Assembly (NCBI GenBank): GCA_022410635.1
Contig: JAJVDF010000214.1
Location: 473,166 to 537,165 of the forward strand
Length of the DNA: 64,000 nt
DNA from: Tretioscincus oriximinensis
Lineage: Eukaryota; Chordata; Lepidosauria; Squamata; Gymnophthalmidae
Direction: 5' to 3'
Shown here: one piece after another, positions 36,218 through 63,689 of the stretch
Layout: each line of letters starts with the position of its first letter
How positions within the stretch are numbered: position 1 is the first letter of the stretch
Program-made: the position numbers and the translations under genes
The notes under the pieces: generated by a model
Seen by the model: the letters and a program-made list of their open reading frames with translations, nothing else
Databases searched by the model: none
What the model was told of the DNA's origin: nothing

Positions 36218-36944
36218 GATCTGGGATAATATGCCAAAGGCCAGGTGCCACTGAAAGTTTAATAACTGTTCAGTTGCGTGAAAGTCACACAATGTGTAAC
36301 TGAGGCTGCGTGGCTACAAGCAGTAGGTGGTGCAACAGGAGGAATAAGCAGGATTCAGTTGAGCTGATTTGATGAGATTGATACTGGGGAACGGAGGGCA
36401 GGCAAGAATCTTCTATTTGTCGAATCAGGGTCGATGGGCATCTAGCATTCCTCCCAGAAATGGCTCAAAGAGAAATAATGTCATTATATTTTGCTGAGAA
36501 AATGCGCTTTGCCTCCTTTTAATTTTAGATATATTTAAAGCGAGATAAACCCCACTGCCTTTAAAATATTTTTACTACTTTTACTGTTGATTTCTTCTTG
36601 AGTCATTGATCTGGGAGAGGATGGGTTTTTTAATTTTCCACTCAAAATCTTCTTATCTGAAGAAACTGAACTTCCACTTTTTATCACTTTGAGGTTGTGC
36701 TGTTATAATTTTGCTTGTTTTTTTTCTTGTAACAGAGAAACTGGACTTAAATTTAAATAGACTGCTTTGTGGATCTGCATGTTAAAGACTATGAATGCCA
36801 TAAAATCTCAAAAGAGAAGTGCATCTATTCATCAGATGTAGCTAAAATGATTTCTCAAAGGATGTGAATATTTGCAGTTCTATTGTGGGCTGATTGGTGT
36901 AAACGTTTAAGTGGGAGAAAAATGATAACATATTACAGAAGAGA

Positions 36945-37660
36945 ATAAGAAGAGCTCTGCTGGATTGAAAATAACCTTTCTGGTCCAGCATCTTCTCTTA
37001 TAGTGACCACCAATTGCTTCTGAATATCTCAAGCGGAAGGTAGCAAAACCTTCAACTGATTTTAACTCTCTGCAAATGCCTTTAGAAGAATCCTGCTTAT
37101 CTCTTCAACCTGGAAGAAATATCAAGGCATTGTTTCTATCAATACGTCTGTCCTTCATGAGTTTGTCTAATCTTAAATTTCTCTGGGAGTAAGAGGTGGT
37201 GACACTCTGGGTAGAAATGGGTCTCAACTCTCCTGCCCTTCAACTTCAAAGAATGTCCCTGGTTCTAGGTTTGGGAAACAGAGCGATAGTGTTCATGATT
37301 TTTATGCAGTCAGGCCAAATCTTAAATGCTATTTTTCATAGCTGAAGAAGCCTAGATAATCTAGTCTGATTTTGAAAGGCAAGTATCCATTGTCTTCATC
37401 ATTCTAATTTATTTTTATGTACCTTTTCCAGTTCTGGTGATCAGAATTGTTCTGATAGTTCCAATATACATTTATACAGAGGCACAATGGCGCTTGCCAA
37501 GTTAATTTCTATTCCTTTTCTAATTATCCCTAGCATTGCGCTTGATTTTTGCATGTTGGGTCAGTATCTTTACAGAGCTGCCCATTAGAACCCTAAGATA
37601 CCTTTCTTGGGTCTGTCACAGTATATCCAACTGCAAATATTAAGTGTATCACCATCAATG
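36945..37660 (-). mobile_element. Old CR1-type LINE copy
   Basis: Antisense CR1 3' half with many changes: 'aagagctctgctggattgaaa' at the 3' end, 'gcaaatgcctttagaagaatcctg' and 'aatgtccctggttctagg' in the middle, and 'tccagttctggtgatcagaattg' towards the 5' end. It aligns phrase by phrase with 33215-33873 but has no open frame and reaches slightly further 5'. Confidence 0.7.
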
Positions 37661-37959
37661 GAACAATAGCTTTTAAAAGATCACCTTAATATTCCGATCT
37701 CTGCAGCCCACAGAAATCTAAGCATAAAGGAAACGCTTTATATGTGCAAAATTTAACATCAGACTTTTCCCATTTGAGCTGACCAGGCTATCATAAAAGG
37801 ACGAACTGTGTACTGAAATATTAATATTTATATCCTGAGGATTTCACTTCTATGTTTCATCAGGGTTTTCATAATACTTTGACTATAACTCTGGTGGCAT
37901 TATAACAGAAATAGCCTGTTAATTGGATCAGAATTTCTATCAACGGTGTATCATGACAT

Positions 37960-38080
37960 CTTCAGAGACTAACAAGAAAAAGTTGGTAGGATATGCTTTC
38001 ATAGACTAAGCCTACTTTTTCAGGAACCTTGGAGTTCTTGGGAAATGAAAACTATTTTAATTCTTCTGCTCCCATGATTA
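37960..38080. repeat. Copy of the 'GAGACTAACAAGAAAAAGTTGG' repeat
   Basis: Contains 'agagactaacaagaaaaagttggtaggatatgctttcatag', the clearest single copy of the family also seen at 15585, 27695, 40215 and 49010. Confidence 0.55.
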
Positions 38081-38724
38081 AAGATTATAAATGCACACAC
38101 ATTTATTCTATGTACACAAACGTATTCTATGTAGTTCATCATGAACTAGATCGGACAGATCAGAAGGTATAAGCCTGCCCCCTATTGTCTCTTCATTAAA
38201 TTACAACCATATGTGAAAAATAGTATGACATTTTTTATTAACACAGACTTCATTACTAAAGAAGTCTAGACACAGCTATCATCATTGAAATATTGCAAAT
38301 TCAGTAGAGACCTATATGATATCTTCACTTTGTACGTTTGCTTTTTAAAAAAAGACTGAATCCTTCCACAACTTTCACTAGGATCAAAATGAGATTTTTG
38401 AGAGACAGTCAAAGAAACTGAGGAATTTTAATAAAACTAAAGGCTAAACGTTCAGAAACTGGGTAAACAAAATTTTAGTTCAAAGGAGAGCAATATTATC
38501 AGCACACGTTTGTTCACTTATCAGCAAGGAACTACATGAAGACAACGTATTTTTCTTATTTATACAGCAAAATGATTATGGAATAGTCTCCCTCTTGAGG
38601 TGCATCTTCGTATACATTTAGAAAACTCTTCAAGACATCTCCTCAACTGGGCCTTTGGTTGAAACAACAGTTTTCCTTTCCCCACTTTCTGGTACTGTAG
38701 TTTTAAACGTTAATTCTGTTTTTA

Positions 38725-38790
38725 ATGATGAACTGCTTTGAGACTTTCGAGTATAGGGGAATATAGAAATGCAAATAAATAAATAAAAAC
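38725..38790 (+). repeat. SINE 3' tail fragment
   Basis: 'tgctttgagactttcgagtataggggaatatagaa' plus AAATAAATAAATAA, the 3' module of the (AAATAA)n SINE family. Confidence 0.6.
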
Positions 38791-40214
38791 ATAGCAGTAA
38801 AAGTATAACTTGGTCAACGACACAATGATTTTTTTGAAAAATAATATAAGCATATTTGTTCACACACTTACATATTTTCATAAAGAAAAGCTGTTACTTA
38901 CCAGTTTACAAATTTCTTGGAACTCAAAGGTTATCACATAGGGATACAGAATTTAATACTAAAGATTTATTATTCTCTTCAGCTAAGCTCATGATCAAGT
39001 TGCCGTCTTTCTGCTGCAGTTCACATCCACCAAATCTTCACTGTAAGTACTGTTCAAGTTCTGGACATAACAAAATCTACATATAAGTTAAAGGTATATT
39101 TTAAAATCAAGAAAACTAGCACGTGATCTAGGCTACATTAGCAATGTAAAATATAAGAGTAACTGTTTCCCCCCTTTTCCAATCACATTAGTGTAAATTT
39201 TCCTTTGTAGGCTTTTGAAGAAAGACTTGTCTATGAAAGTTTAGGCTGCCTACATTGTTCCTGTTTGTCTCCAAGGTGCAATGAGAATCCTTGGAAGATA
39301 TTCTGTACCCACCGCTATTTCTTTGAATTTTGCTATGTAGAATGTCAAGCAATCATAAACAATTCCAACGAGCAATTTTGGCAAAAAAACTACATTAATT
39401 TTTAGATGGAAAGTTGGGTTTTTCAAAGAGCATTAATTGTAACTAAAAGCATTAAGAATGATAAAATATATAGGATGCCACGAGTGTGTTTCTTTGCACG
39501 CTTGCTGGAAAGCATACAATCACGAGCACTGCTGATCTTCTTTGTAGTTTTTTTAGTAAATGTTGCTCACACATATTTGGAGAATTGTGGCATCTGGAGG
39601 TGGACTGGAATTTCTCCTTATATATGCCGTATCACCGAAGAATTTGATTCAGATAATAACTATTCTGGGAACACCCTTCTGCCCTAGGAACTGTTTTTCC
39701 ATTTGGGTTTTATGTAGAGATAATGTCCTTTCATGCACAGAAAGAGCCTGAGTTCTGCATTGGCTTTGTGTAATGTGGGACATTGAGTTGTCTTTGAATA
39801 GAATGGCAAAGACAGAAGACTCCTTTTTCTATTGCACCTATGAGGAGAAATGCATTCCATAGGTGTGTGTGACTGTGATGCTCTCCAGACCAAATGTTGT
39901 CCAGAGACAATTGTTTGGCTTGTTGACTGTGATTATTGTAATGTACCAGGTTGCTTGTCTCTGTTAACTTGGAACAAAAGACAGCAATTCCCATTCAAAT
40001 ACCATATGTATAATGAAAAGAATCTCAACAATCCAAGTGAATGGAGTAATTTCCAACTATATTAAAATTAGTTGCTGCTTATACATCGTATCACAATATA
40101 AACGTTTTGTAGGAACCAAATGTCTACCGTGTAAGAAGTGATATTTTATTTGCTTAATATCCAGGTTATTGAATTTTAAATCTCATTCAATTCTTTATTC
40201 ATTCTGGGTCCAGA
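38791..40214. other. FAM210A intron 1: nothing recognised
   Basis: The frames at 39406-39687 and 39731-39994 have no domain or splice support. No repeat clearly identified. Confidence 0.4.
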
Positions 40215-40370
40215 AAATGTAGCTAGGGGATTTTGTAGCACTTTAGAGACCAACAAGAAAAAAGTAGGCTTCTGTAGATAAGTCTACTTCTTGGCATTTG
40301 AAGAAGTAGACTTGCTACCTACCTTTTTTCTTGTTAATCTATAAAGTGCTTTGCTAGATTTTTTGCAGCA
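40215..40370. repeat. Inverted pair of the 'AGCACTTTAGAGACCAACAAG' repeat
   Basis: The left copy (AGCACTTTAGAGACCAACAA at about 40228) is mirrored by a reverse-complement copy at about 40325-40362. Between them is an inner inverted repeat around 'aagtctacttcttggcatttgaagaagtagactt'. The whole can fold into a long imperfect hairpin. Confidence 0.65.
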
Positions 40371-41278
40371 AGAATTTCACAGATTAATAAATAGAAATAT
40401 TACTTCTGATATTGGAGTTAATATAGAATCACACAGACTTCAGTACTTACTGAGAAACTTGTACCTCATGAATTTGCTTCATGCAAAGTATCTTGTTGAC
40501 AGTCACTGAATCTTTTGATGGAAAGCCAGTTTGATATTGTGTTAGATTATGAGGTAGTGCCAGAAAATTTCTATCTTTCCTCAGTGACAAGCACTGAATT
40601 ATCATTTTGGACCAATTAGTATCCCACTACATAATTTATCTCAAAAGGTGGCTAGGAAACTACCATAGTGGGGAAAAATATGTACACTCCATTGAAGCAA
40701 TGCAGTAATCATCTAATAATTTTAACCTGTTGTGTTAGATTAATTGTCATTTTGTGTCAACTGATTTACCGTACCCACAGGAAGGAATGTCCTTTAATTC
40801 CCCCCCTCTAAAATTTTACACACCACTATTGCATTAGCCTCTCATAGTCACACACAATGGATCCTAAACTACATTCCCGAAGTGGGCATAGTGCACCTCT
40901 GGGGGTACTGAAGACATTNNNGGGGGGGGGGGGGCGTGGCAATAAGTTTTTTAATACTTAGGGTGGGTGGGCATGAAAATGTTTTAACACCATAGCACTA
41001 AGGGGTGTGGGAGCTGTGAGAATGCAAGCAACCAAACATGCTACATCCCACCCCTACATTCCCCACAAACATATGTTCCTAAAATTTGGAGGGATGTGGC
41101 CACAGCAATGATGCAGATTAACTCATGCCGCCCTGATGTGACTTTGAAGTCCATACGAGCTTTACGGCAGTAGCACACTCCCAAATCTGAGACTAGGAGT
41201 AAATGTTTGTAGTTTCAGGTCCATAGATAGACCCGAATGAATGAGTATGCAGTGATCCGAATTACAGCTTTCCTTAAT

Positions 41279-41812
41279 ATTTTTTTTGTATAATATTTTT
41301 ATTAGTGTATATAAAGTATGACATTATGAAATACACATATATAAAATACACATTGAAATCATCCATTTCTCAATACATGTCATACAATAAAAAGAACCCT
41401 CCACCTCACCAGAAAGTGCTCCCCCTCCCTCCCCCCCCTACTTGAGGATATCCAACNCAGTCTTAGGTAAATCTTTTCAAATCCAAAATCCAATATATTG
41501 TAAATGCCGTGGGTGAATACATCTTATAAAATATCACATAGGAAATGAAGGCCCTCCATTTTTTCTCCCATGTTAAATGAAGTGTAGTTCCCAATCTTCT
41601 TAGCCTTCTTTCCCTTAAAAAGTCAAAGAGTACAATTTCTGCCATATAATCATACCAGGCTTCCTGGGTCCATTTATCTTTGTCTTTCCATCCTCTTGCT
41701 ATCTGAATATGAGCTGCCCTTATCCCTTGCTTAAGTATATATATATACCTTGTCCCGCCCTATGTGTCTTAAATTCTTATTTCCTATAAGGACCTCCTTC
41801 ACCACAGGGATA
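41279..41812 (-). mobile_element. L1-like LINE, 5'-truncated, with 13-bp TSD
   Basis: Begins with a T-run at 41280-41287 (the poly(A) tail on the minus strand). Flanked by AGCTTTCCTTAAT at 41266-41278 and again at 41813-41825, an exact 13-bp duplication. Minus-strand frames show the ORF2 C-terminal phrase AEIVLFDFLRERRLRRLG, matching AEFILFDAIRERRLSLIG at 51310-51360. The interior frame is broken. Confidence 0.88.
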
Positions 41813-41836
41813 AGCTTTCCTTAATTCACACTGGGC

Positions 41837-42055
41837 TCCATACAACTGGACATAAGAGGCTGCATTAACACGTGGATACGAAAAGCTAGAAGTGGTCTAT
41901 GACACTAGATTACCCAGATGAACCCTGGAGCCTGTGCCACACACTGCTTATAGCCCATAATATTCCACAATATTGTGTGGACTGGTTTATTCCCGAATAT
42001 CCAGGCTTTCTTGTGGAATATAGTGGAATAAATAAGGGATGTGGCTTGGGATAGA
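41837..42055. mobile_element. AT-rich MITE copy
   Basis: Contains 'tattccacaatattgtgtggactggtttattcccgaatatcc' and 'gtggaatatagtggaataaataagggatgtgg', paralleling the right half of the element at 32410-32515. Its left border 'ggctgcattaacacg' is also similar to the MITE at 28887. Confidence 0.5.
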
Positions 42056-42771
42056 GTTTTGCACCTTTAATATACACGGAAAAGTGCTATTCCCCCCCCC
42101 CCCCTTCCAGGTGCTGGAGGCGTTAGAAGCTGCCCCAGGTCCTCTCGGTTCACAGCAGTTAAAGACGCAAAGCTCCATCACGGTTCCTACGCGAGAATCC
42201 TGGTCCACACGGACCCATAATCTGGATTAAAGGCCCAAATGTTCAGGAAGGGGCAAATGTTGGGGTTGCCTTGGACACGTGTAGTGTCTGGATATAAGGA
42301 AGATTCCTGTCAGGCCTATTCACCCTCGTTCGTGTAACATTTCGGGGCAGAGCTTGGCCACCCACATGCCATTCGGGGCCTGCCATAGCCTACACGCGCA
42401 TGTGGGAGGCAGGCTCCGCGTGGGCGGGGCTGTGCAGGCACGGGGCTTCCCCTGCCCTCCAAGCGAAGCGGTGGCTCCCCTCCTCGAAGGACAAGGGGTC
42501 AAAGCACCAGCGAGCCCCCCCCCCCCCCCAAGGACCCTTGACAGGGGAGGAAAAGACGAGGCTACCTTAGGAGCACCCACCGCAAGGACTCGAATCGGAG
42601 CCGCTTCGGAACTCCTCGTCGCCGCGCCTGCCTGCTACGGACGACCCGCGACCCACAGCCGCCACCCTTGGCTCCAGTCCGGACCCATTTGCGGTCGCGC
42701 CGCTCCAGCAGCCAGAGAACCGCCGACCTACCCCACCTCCTCTTCCCTCCCTCACTTCGCCGCCTCCTTTG

Positions 42772-42781
42772 CGCATGCTCC
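42772..42781. promoter_or_regulatory. NRF1-like site
   Basis: GCGCATGCTC departs from the NRF1 palindrome GCGCATGCGC at one base. Such sites are common in nuclear genes for mitochondrial proteins such as FAM210A. Confidence 0.4.
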
Positions 42782-42787
42782 CGCCCA

Positions 42788-42827
42788 GCCGCCGCCGCCG
42801 CCGCCGCCGCTGCCGCCGCCGCGCGCC
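42788..42827. repeat. (GCC)n trinucleotide tract
   Basis: About twelve near-perfect GCC/CCG units in the CpG island, on the FAM210A side. Potentially length-polymorphic. Confidence 0.85.
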
Positions 42828-42833
42828 CATCTT

Positions 42834-42850
42834 CTTCTGGGAATCGTAGT
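42834..42850 (-). promoter_or_regulatory. ZNF143/Staf-like site
   Basis: On the minus strand ACTACGATTCCCAGAAG, close to the ACTACAATTCCCAGCATGC consensus that marks many bidirectional CpG promoters. Confidence 0.65.
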
Positions 42851-42897
42851 CCTTCCTTCGCCTACTTCTCTTCCCAGATCCCAGTTGATCACACATA

Positions 42898-42922
42898 AAC
42901 ACACACACACACATATATATAT
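42898..42922. repeat. (AC)n(AT)n microsatellite
   Basis: ACACACACACAC followed by ATATATATATA between the two promoters' cores. Confidence 0.85.
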
Positions 42923-43012
42923 AGGCGGGCTTTGATTGAGTCGAGGAATAAGGAAGTAAACAGCAGCACATAAGCATCCCCCCCCCCACATCTCCTCGTC
43001 GGCCCGCCCTGA

Positions 43013-43017
43013 CCAAT
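43013..43017 (+). promoter_or_regulatory. CCAAT box
   Basis: GACCAATCGC, an NF-Y-type CCAAT context about 70 bp upstream of the ETS site and the presumed RNMT start. Confidence 0.5.
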
Positions 43018-43083
43018 CGCATGGGGATGCGCGTGCTCACTGGCGCTCCCTGCGCTTGGCGGGTAAAGGCGGCGGGGGATAAC

Positions 43084-43092
43084 ACCGGAAGT
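43084..43092 (+). promoter_or_regulatory. RNMT: ETS/GABP-type site
   Basis: ACCGGAAGT, a strong ETS core motif that often overlaps the start site of TATA-less housekeeping promoters. It marks the likely RNMT initiation zone. Confidence 0.6.
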
Positions 43093-43198
43093 AAAACTTG
43101 TTGCTGTGCCTGCCCTTCCCCGGCGACTCCCGCGCCCCTGTGCGATTGCGCTCCCGTTCCGTAGCCCTGAAGGGACATCAGCAGCGGCGGCGGCAGTG
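43093..43198 (+). other. RNMT: Likely RNMT non-coding exon 1 (start approximate)
   Basis: A GC-rich segment after the ETS site ends at GGCGGCAGTG/GTGAGAATC, a good donor at 43198/43199. The first coding exon opens with an acceptor (45414) 32 bp before its ATG, so a 5' UTR exon is required upstream; this is the best candidate. Confidence 0.5.
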
Positions 43199-43483
43199 GT
43201 GAGAATCTCGTCACCTTCCCCGGTGAGGCAGCTGGGTGTGGGCGATGGGGGCTGCGTGGGGCGGGGGAGCCGCCGAAGCCGAGCTCGTTGTGCTATAACT
43301 AGGCAGAGTTCGGGGTTCTTGATCGCCCTGGGGCCCCACATGCGAATCCCGTCCTCTATTGTTCTCCTTTTCCCTCTTGAAATGGGGAGGGATCCCATGG
43401 CGCCCACATCCAGTGGGGAAGAAGGCGTCGTGGCTGCCGTGTAAGCCTGTTCCTTCTCATCAGGATAGTCTATGGATGGGAGT

Positions 43484-43600
43484 GACTGAAAATAATTTAT
43501 ATCCCGCCTTTCAGCATTGGTCCCAGGGCGGTTAACAAAAGATGAAGACAATTGAAAATGAGAAATGCAGATTAATGAAATGTTTAAAACGATCCAACGC
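43484..43600. repeat. Interspersed repeat fragment
   Basis: 'aatttatatcccgcctttc...cccagggcggttaac' is the reverse of the 'gccctgggaccaatgctgaaaggcgggatataa' module typical of reptile SINE/LINE 3' ends. A tRNA-like head fragment also lies at about 43672-43712. Confidence 0.5.
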
Positions 43601-43858
43601 ACCCACCCTCCCCTGAAGGACAGAATGTAGAGGGAGCTGCAGGGTTTAAGTATTTACAGTATCGAGGGCACGAATGGCGCAGTCGTTTAGAGCCAGTCTT
43701 TTAACTGCATGATCCTGTCCCTACTGGGAGTTTTCTGGCCAGAAATCTCACCCCAGAGCAATCAAATGTACAAGGTTTTAAGTTCTTATCCGTGTGCAAA
43801 GCACATGCACATTTTTTTATGTCACTGCCCTGTGGTGCCCTTTCTGGAAGCAGCAGCA

Positions 43859-44165
43859 GAAGAAGAACTTGGTTCTTATACCCCGCTTTTCTCACCTTTC
43901 AAAGGGACTCAAAGCGGCTTACAAGGATATATTTTTGCCCGAAGGCTTCCATTCTATCTTCCCCACCAGGCTACGGTNGTTCCCATGTATCTACTTGCAG
44001 TCAGTTGCAATTTCTTGCAATTCATGCTTTCGAATAGCTGGGTTGGCTAGAGCTACAGGCTAGTGGAAGGTGCTCACCCCTCCCCACGTCCCACATAGGG
44101 CTCCGAAACCCCGTCTCCCAGGCGAGAGACGAATTCCTAAGCGACTGAGCTATCCGTGCCTGGGG
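43859..44165 (-). repeat. tRNA-derived SINE, complete copy
   Basis: Reverse orientation of 11033-11337: GAAGAAGAAC tail at the left, 'gggactcaaagcggcttacaagg' module, body, and tRNA-like head near 44100-44165 with B-box-like GGGGTTTCGGAGCCC (minus strand). It matches closely over its whole length. Confidence 0.85.
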
Positions 44166-44235
44166 GCGTAACTCTTGGGCATTAGTATACGAGAACCCGT
44201 ACTTTGTACAGGAGCAGATAATCTGATTAAATATG

Positions 44236-44490
44236 AGATTCTCAGACACCTCCCACCACTGGATCCTGTTTTGAGGCTCTATGTTGGATGTGGAGGGGGC
44301 GGGGGAGCACCCTCTATTGGCCTCCAGTTCTAGCTAATTCAGCAGTTGCTGTCTACACTTCAATTAGATAAATGAGTACCATCATTAACCTGGTGGGGAA
44401 GATAAAATAGATGTAAGTTGTCTGGTGAAAATTAACCTTGTAAGNTGCTGAGTCATTTTGGGTGAGAAGAGCAGGGTATAAAAAACAGAA
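44236..44490 (+). repeat. tRNA-derived SINE, headless diverged copy
   Basis: 'cctccagttctagctaattcagcag', 'taacctggtggggaagata' and 'gagaagagcagggtataaaaaac' follow the SINE body and 3' module in + orientation. Opposed to the neighbouring copy at 43859-44165, forming an inverted pair. Confidence 0.65.
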
Positions 44491-44504
44491 TCCTCTTAAG
44501 AGTC

Positions 44505-44660
44505 AAAAGCCTGGGTGAAAAGGCATGTTTTTACCAGACACCCAAAACTATTCAATGTAGGTGCTTGGCGAGTCTCTAGAGAGAGGCTGTTCCAGGTTGT
44601 GGGGGAGCATCGCAGAGAAGGCCCTCCTACAGGCCCCTGGGAACTGCCAGAAAGCAGTTT
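44505..44660. repeat. Unclassified dispersed repeat
   Basis: 'cctgggtgaaaaggcatgtttttacc...ggctgttccaggttgtggggg..gagaaggccctcc' is wording I associate with a widespread reptile repeat (probably a LINE 3' region). Family uncertain. Confidence 0.4.
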
Positions 44661-45446
44661 TCCTTAATTCTAGTTTGAAATATTAGTCACAGAAACCATA
44701 TAACAAAAAGCATTCATTTGAAAATCCTATGACAGTTATTAATATTAAAGCAAAATCATAAAAATATATAATATTTTTAAGATTTGTGGTTTTGTATTAC
44801 TCCTCCCACATTTTGAATCTTTGACTTTAATTTTAGGTTAGTTGTTCCAGTCTTGCACTAGATTTAGACAGTTTAAAAGTGAACTCGATAAAAGTCTCAT
44901 TAAAAGCAGTGGCTAAAATCAGGGTCAGCTAAATAGGTAGGAGTTCAGGAACATCAATGTGTGGATGAGGCAGCAGAGGGGACAAGAGAAAATGTTTAGA
45001 TTTGTAAGGAAATGGAAACATTTGGGAACAAGCCACACCTGCACAAGTTGCATTTGGAATCATGCTGGAACAAGATGCTGCTTATTAATATTAAAAAGGT
45101 TGCAGAGCAGCTTTTAAACTGATTCCAGAAGAAAAGATAGCAAAAGCAGAATATGAATGAATATGGTTAGAGTAATGCACATAGTAGTAAGTTGTGTGGT
45201 GAATTAATAATATTCAAGTAGGATGATGTAAGGAGGCATCTTAAGAACCCAATGGTCTTACAGGATTGTATTGATACCAGGGGAATGTGTACAAATGTCT
45301 ACAAGCAAATGTCAGAAACATCCAAGCNAAAACAGGGGAGATGGTGTGCTTAGCGATGGATTTAAAAAATGAAACTACTGACCTTATTAGGAAAATTATA
45401 ATTTATTTTTGCAGATGGTTATAGGAAAGTAGTATTTCTTATAAAT

Positions 45447-62462
<17,016 letters not shown>

Positions 62463-63094
62463 GTATGTACTATAATTATTTACTTGTTTTGTATGTGTGT
62501 GCTTATAAGGCAGTTTCACACCTGCTGTATTGTACAAANGTGTTATACAGTAGATCCATTGGGGAAGGAAGTATGGGGATTCCATGAAATGTTTGATTTC
62601 TCTGAATTGAACTTTGACAGTAATTTGAATTATGAGGAGGGATTTTTCTCTTGCTGTGTTGCTGATTTTGTCATGGTAGTAGCCATTTCTGGAGTTTCTT
62701 TCATACACACAAAATTTAGATGAATGTATTGATTAATCCAAAAACCTTATCATAAAATATATTCAGAAGCACAGGAGAAAAAAAACTTAATTAGCCAATT
62801 AATACAAGTTCTAGATCCATGAATAGTTGCAGATGCCTAAAGCCATTCCTCCACACTATTATTCCATAAAAATTATCTTCATTACAAACCATCCTGATCT
62901 GTTCAGAGAGAAATGCTCTGATTTGATCAGACTTCAAGATCCTTTCAGGAAATACTGAATATAAAATACACAACCTGTGATGCTGTGGATGTTATAGCTG
63001 TATATTCAGGAGCAGAAAAAAATAAATCTGGGCAGTTTACATGTCCAAATGTAAAGAAGTTGCATGTACAGGCATTTGTGCAAAGTTTCCAGAT
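62463..63094. other. RNMT last intron (start): nothing recognised
   Basis: Sequence after the exon 10 donor. No candidate for the last RNMT exon (Ser-Ile/Met-Tyr-Leu-Val-Phe-like) is seen here or up to the window end. Confidence 0.5.
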
Positions 63095-63345
63095 CAGTTT
63101 ATCTACTAGTGGGATTAGCCCATTGAGTTATAGTAATGCAATGGGCTCTGAACCCTCCCCCCCTACTCCTATCCATGCCTCCACCCACTCCCTCCCTTGT
63201 CCCCTCTCATTCTATTTCACTTGCTGCCTCTTTATTTTGTTCCTTTTTTCCATTTTCCTTTCTTACCTTTCCCTCCCAGTACTGGTCCTAGTATTGAACC
63301 CTGGGGAATTCTCATAACTTCCTACCCAGAGGGAATTTTATTATT
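63095..63345 (+). repeat. Unclassified repeat with internal pyrimidine tract, copy 2
   Basis: Shares 'ctagtgggattagcc', 'atgcaatgggctctg', 'ttcacttgctgcctcttta', 'cctcccagtactgg' and 'gaaccctggggaattctc' with copy 1 in inverse orientation. 63370-63500 may be a continuing LINE-like segment. Confidence 0.65.
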
Positions 63346-63689
63346 ATTTCCCTCTGTTTTCTGTCTTTTGACCAGTTTCTAACCCAGGACTCTGTCTCTG
63401 GAAGCTGCCAAAGTTCAAAACCTTGTCATTGGTTGTTATACCTTGGAATGTTGAACTCTCCCACATGCCTTTCGTTACTTGATTTATTAACTTACATTTA
63501 TATTCCGTTCTAGACCCCAAAGGGGGTAATATTAAAAAAATCATAAAAACAGTTAAAACATGACAATTAAAAATAATTACAGTCTCTGCAAGGAGAGAGA
63601 TAATTTTTTCAACCAAAGATGAGGGTGAAAAGGTGTATCACTCATATGCATAATCTGAAATCCCAGTTTGATTTACATATTTGGGCATA

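Larger units (their letters stand above)
42566..42830 (-). other. FAM210A: Likely FAM210A non-coding first exon (approximate)
   Basis: A minus-strand donor CTAAG/GTAGCC at 42566/42565 ends a CpG-rich segment preceded by the ZNF143-like site. The gene needs a 5' UTR exon here because the start-codon exon opens with an acceptor. The transcription start is not determined, and other donors are possible. Confidence 0.35.
42330..43300. promoter_or_regulatory. CpG island, shared FAM210A/RNMT promoter
   Basis: Abruptly GC-rich and CpG-rich compared with the rest of the window, lying between the divergent FAM210A (-) and RNMT (+) genes, which are head to head in human too. It contains ZNF143-, NRF1-, CCAAT- and ETS-like motifs and no TATA box that I can see. 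Poly-C runs with likely length errors occur at 42089-42108 (just outside) and 42511-42529. Long frames on both strands here are GC-driven artefacts. Confidence 0.85.

Noticed and set aside
42354..43214. Long frames on both strands in the CpG island (up to 237 codons)
   Set aside because: Pro/Arg/Gly/Ala-rich products driven by GC content and GCC repeats; mutually overlapping on both strands; no domain.
62463..62587. Reading RNMT on past EWEAT into the intron as an alternative C-terminus
   Set aside because: A consensus donor GTATGT follows, and the human protein continues with a different conserved sequence that is absent here.
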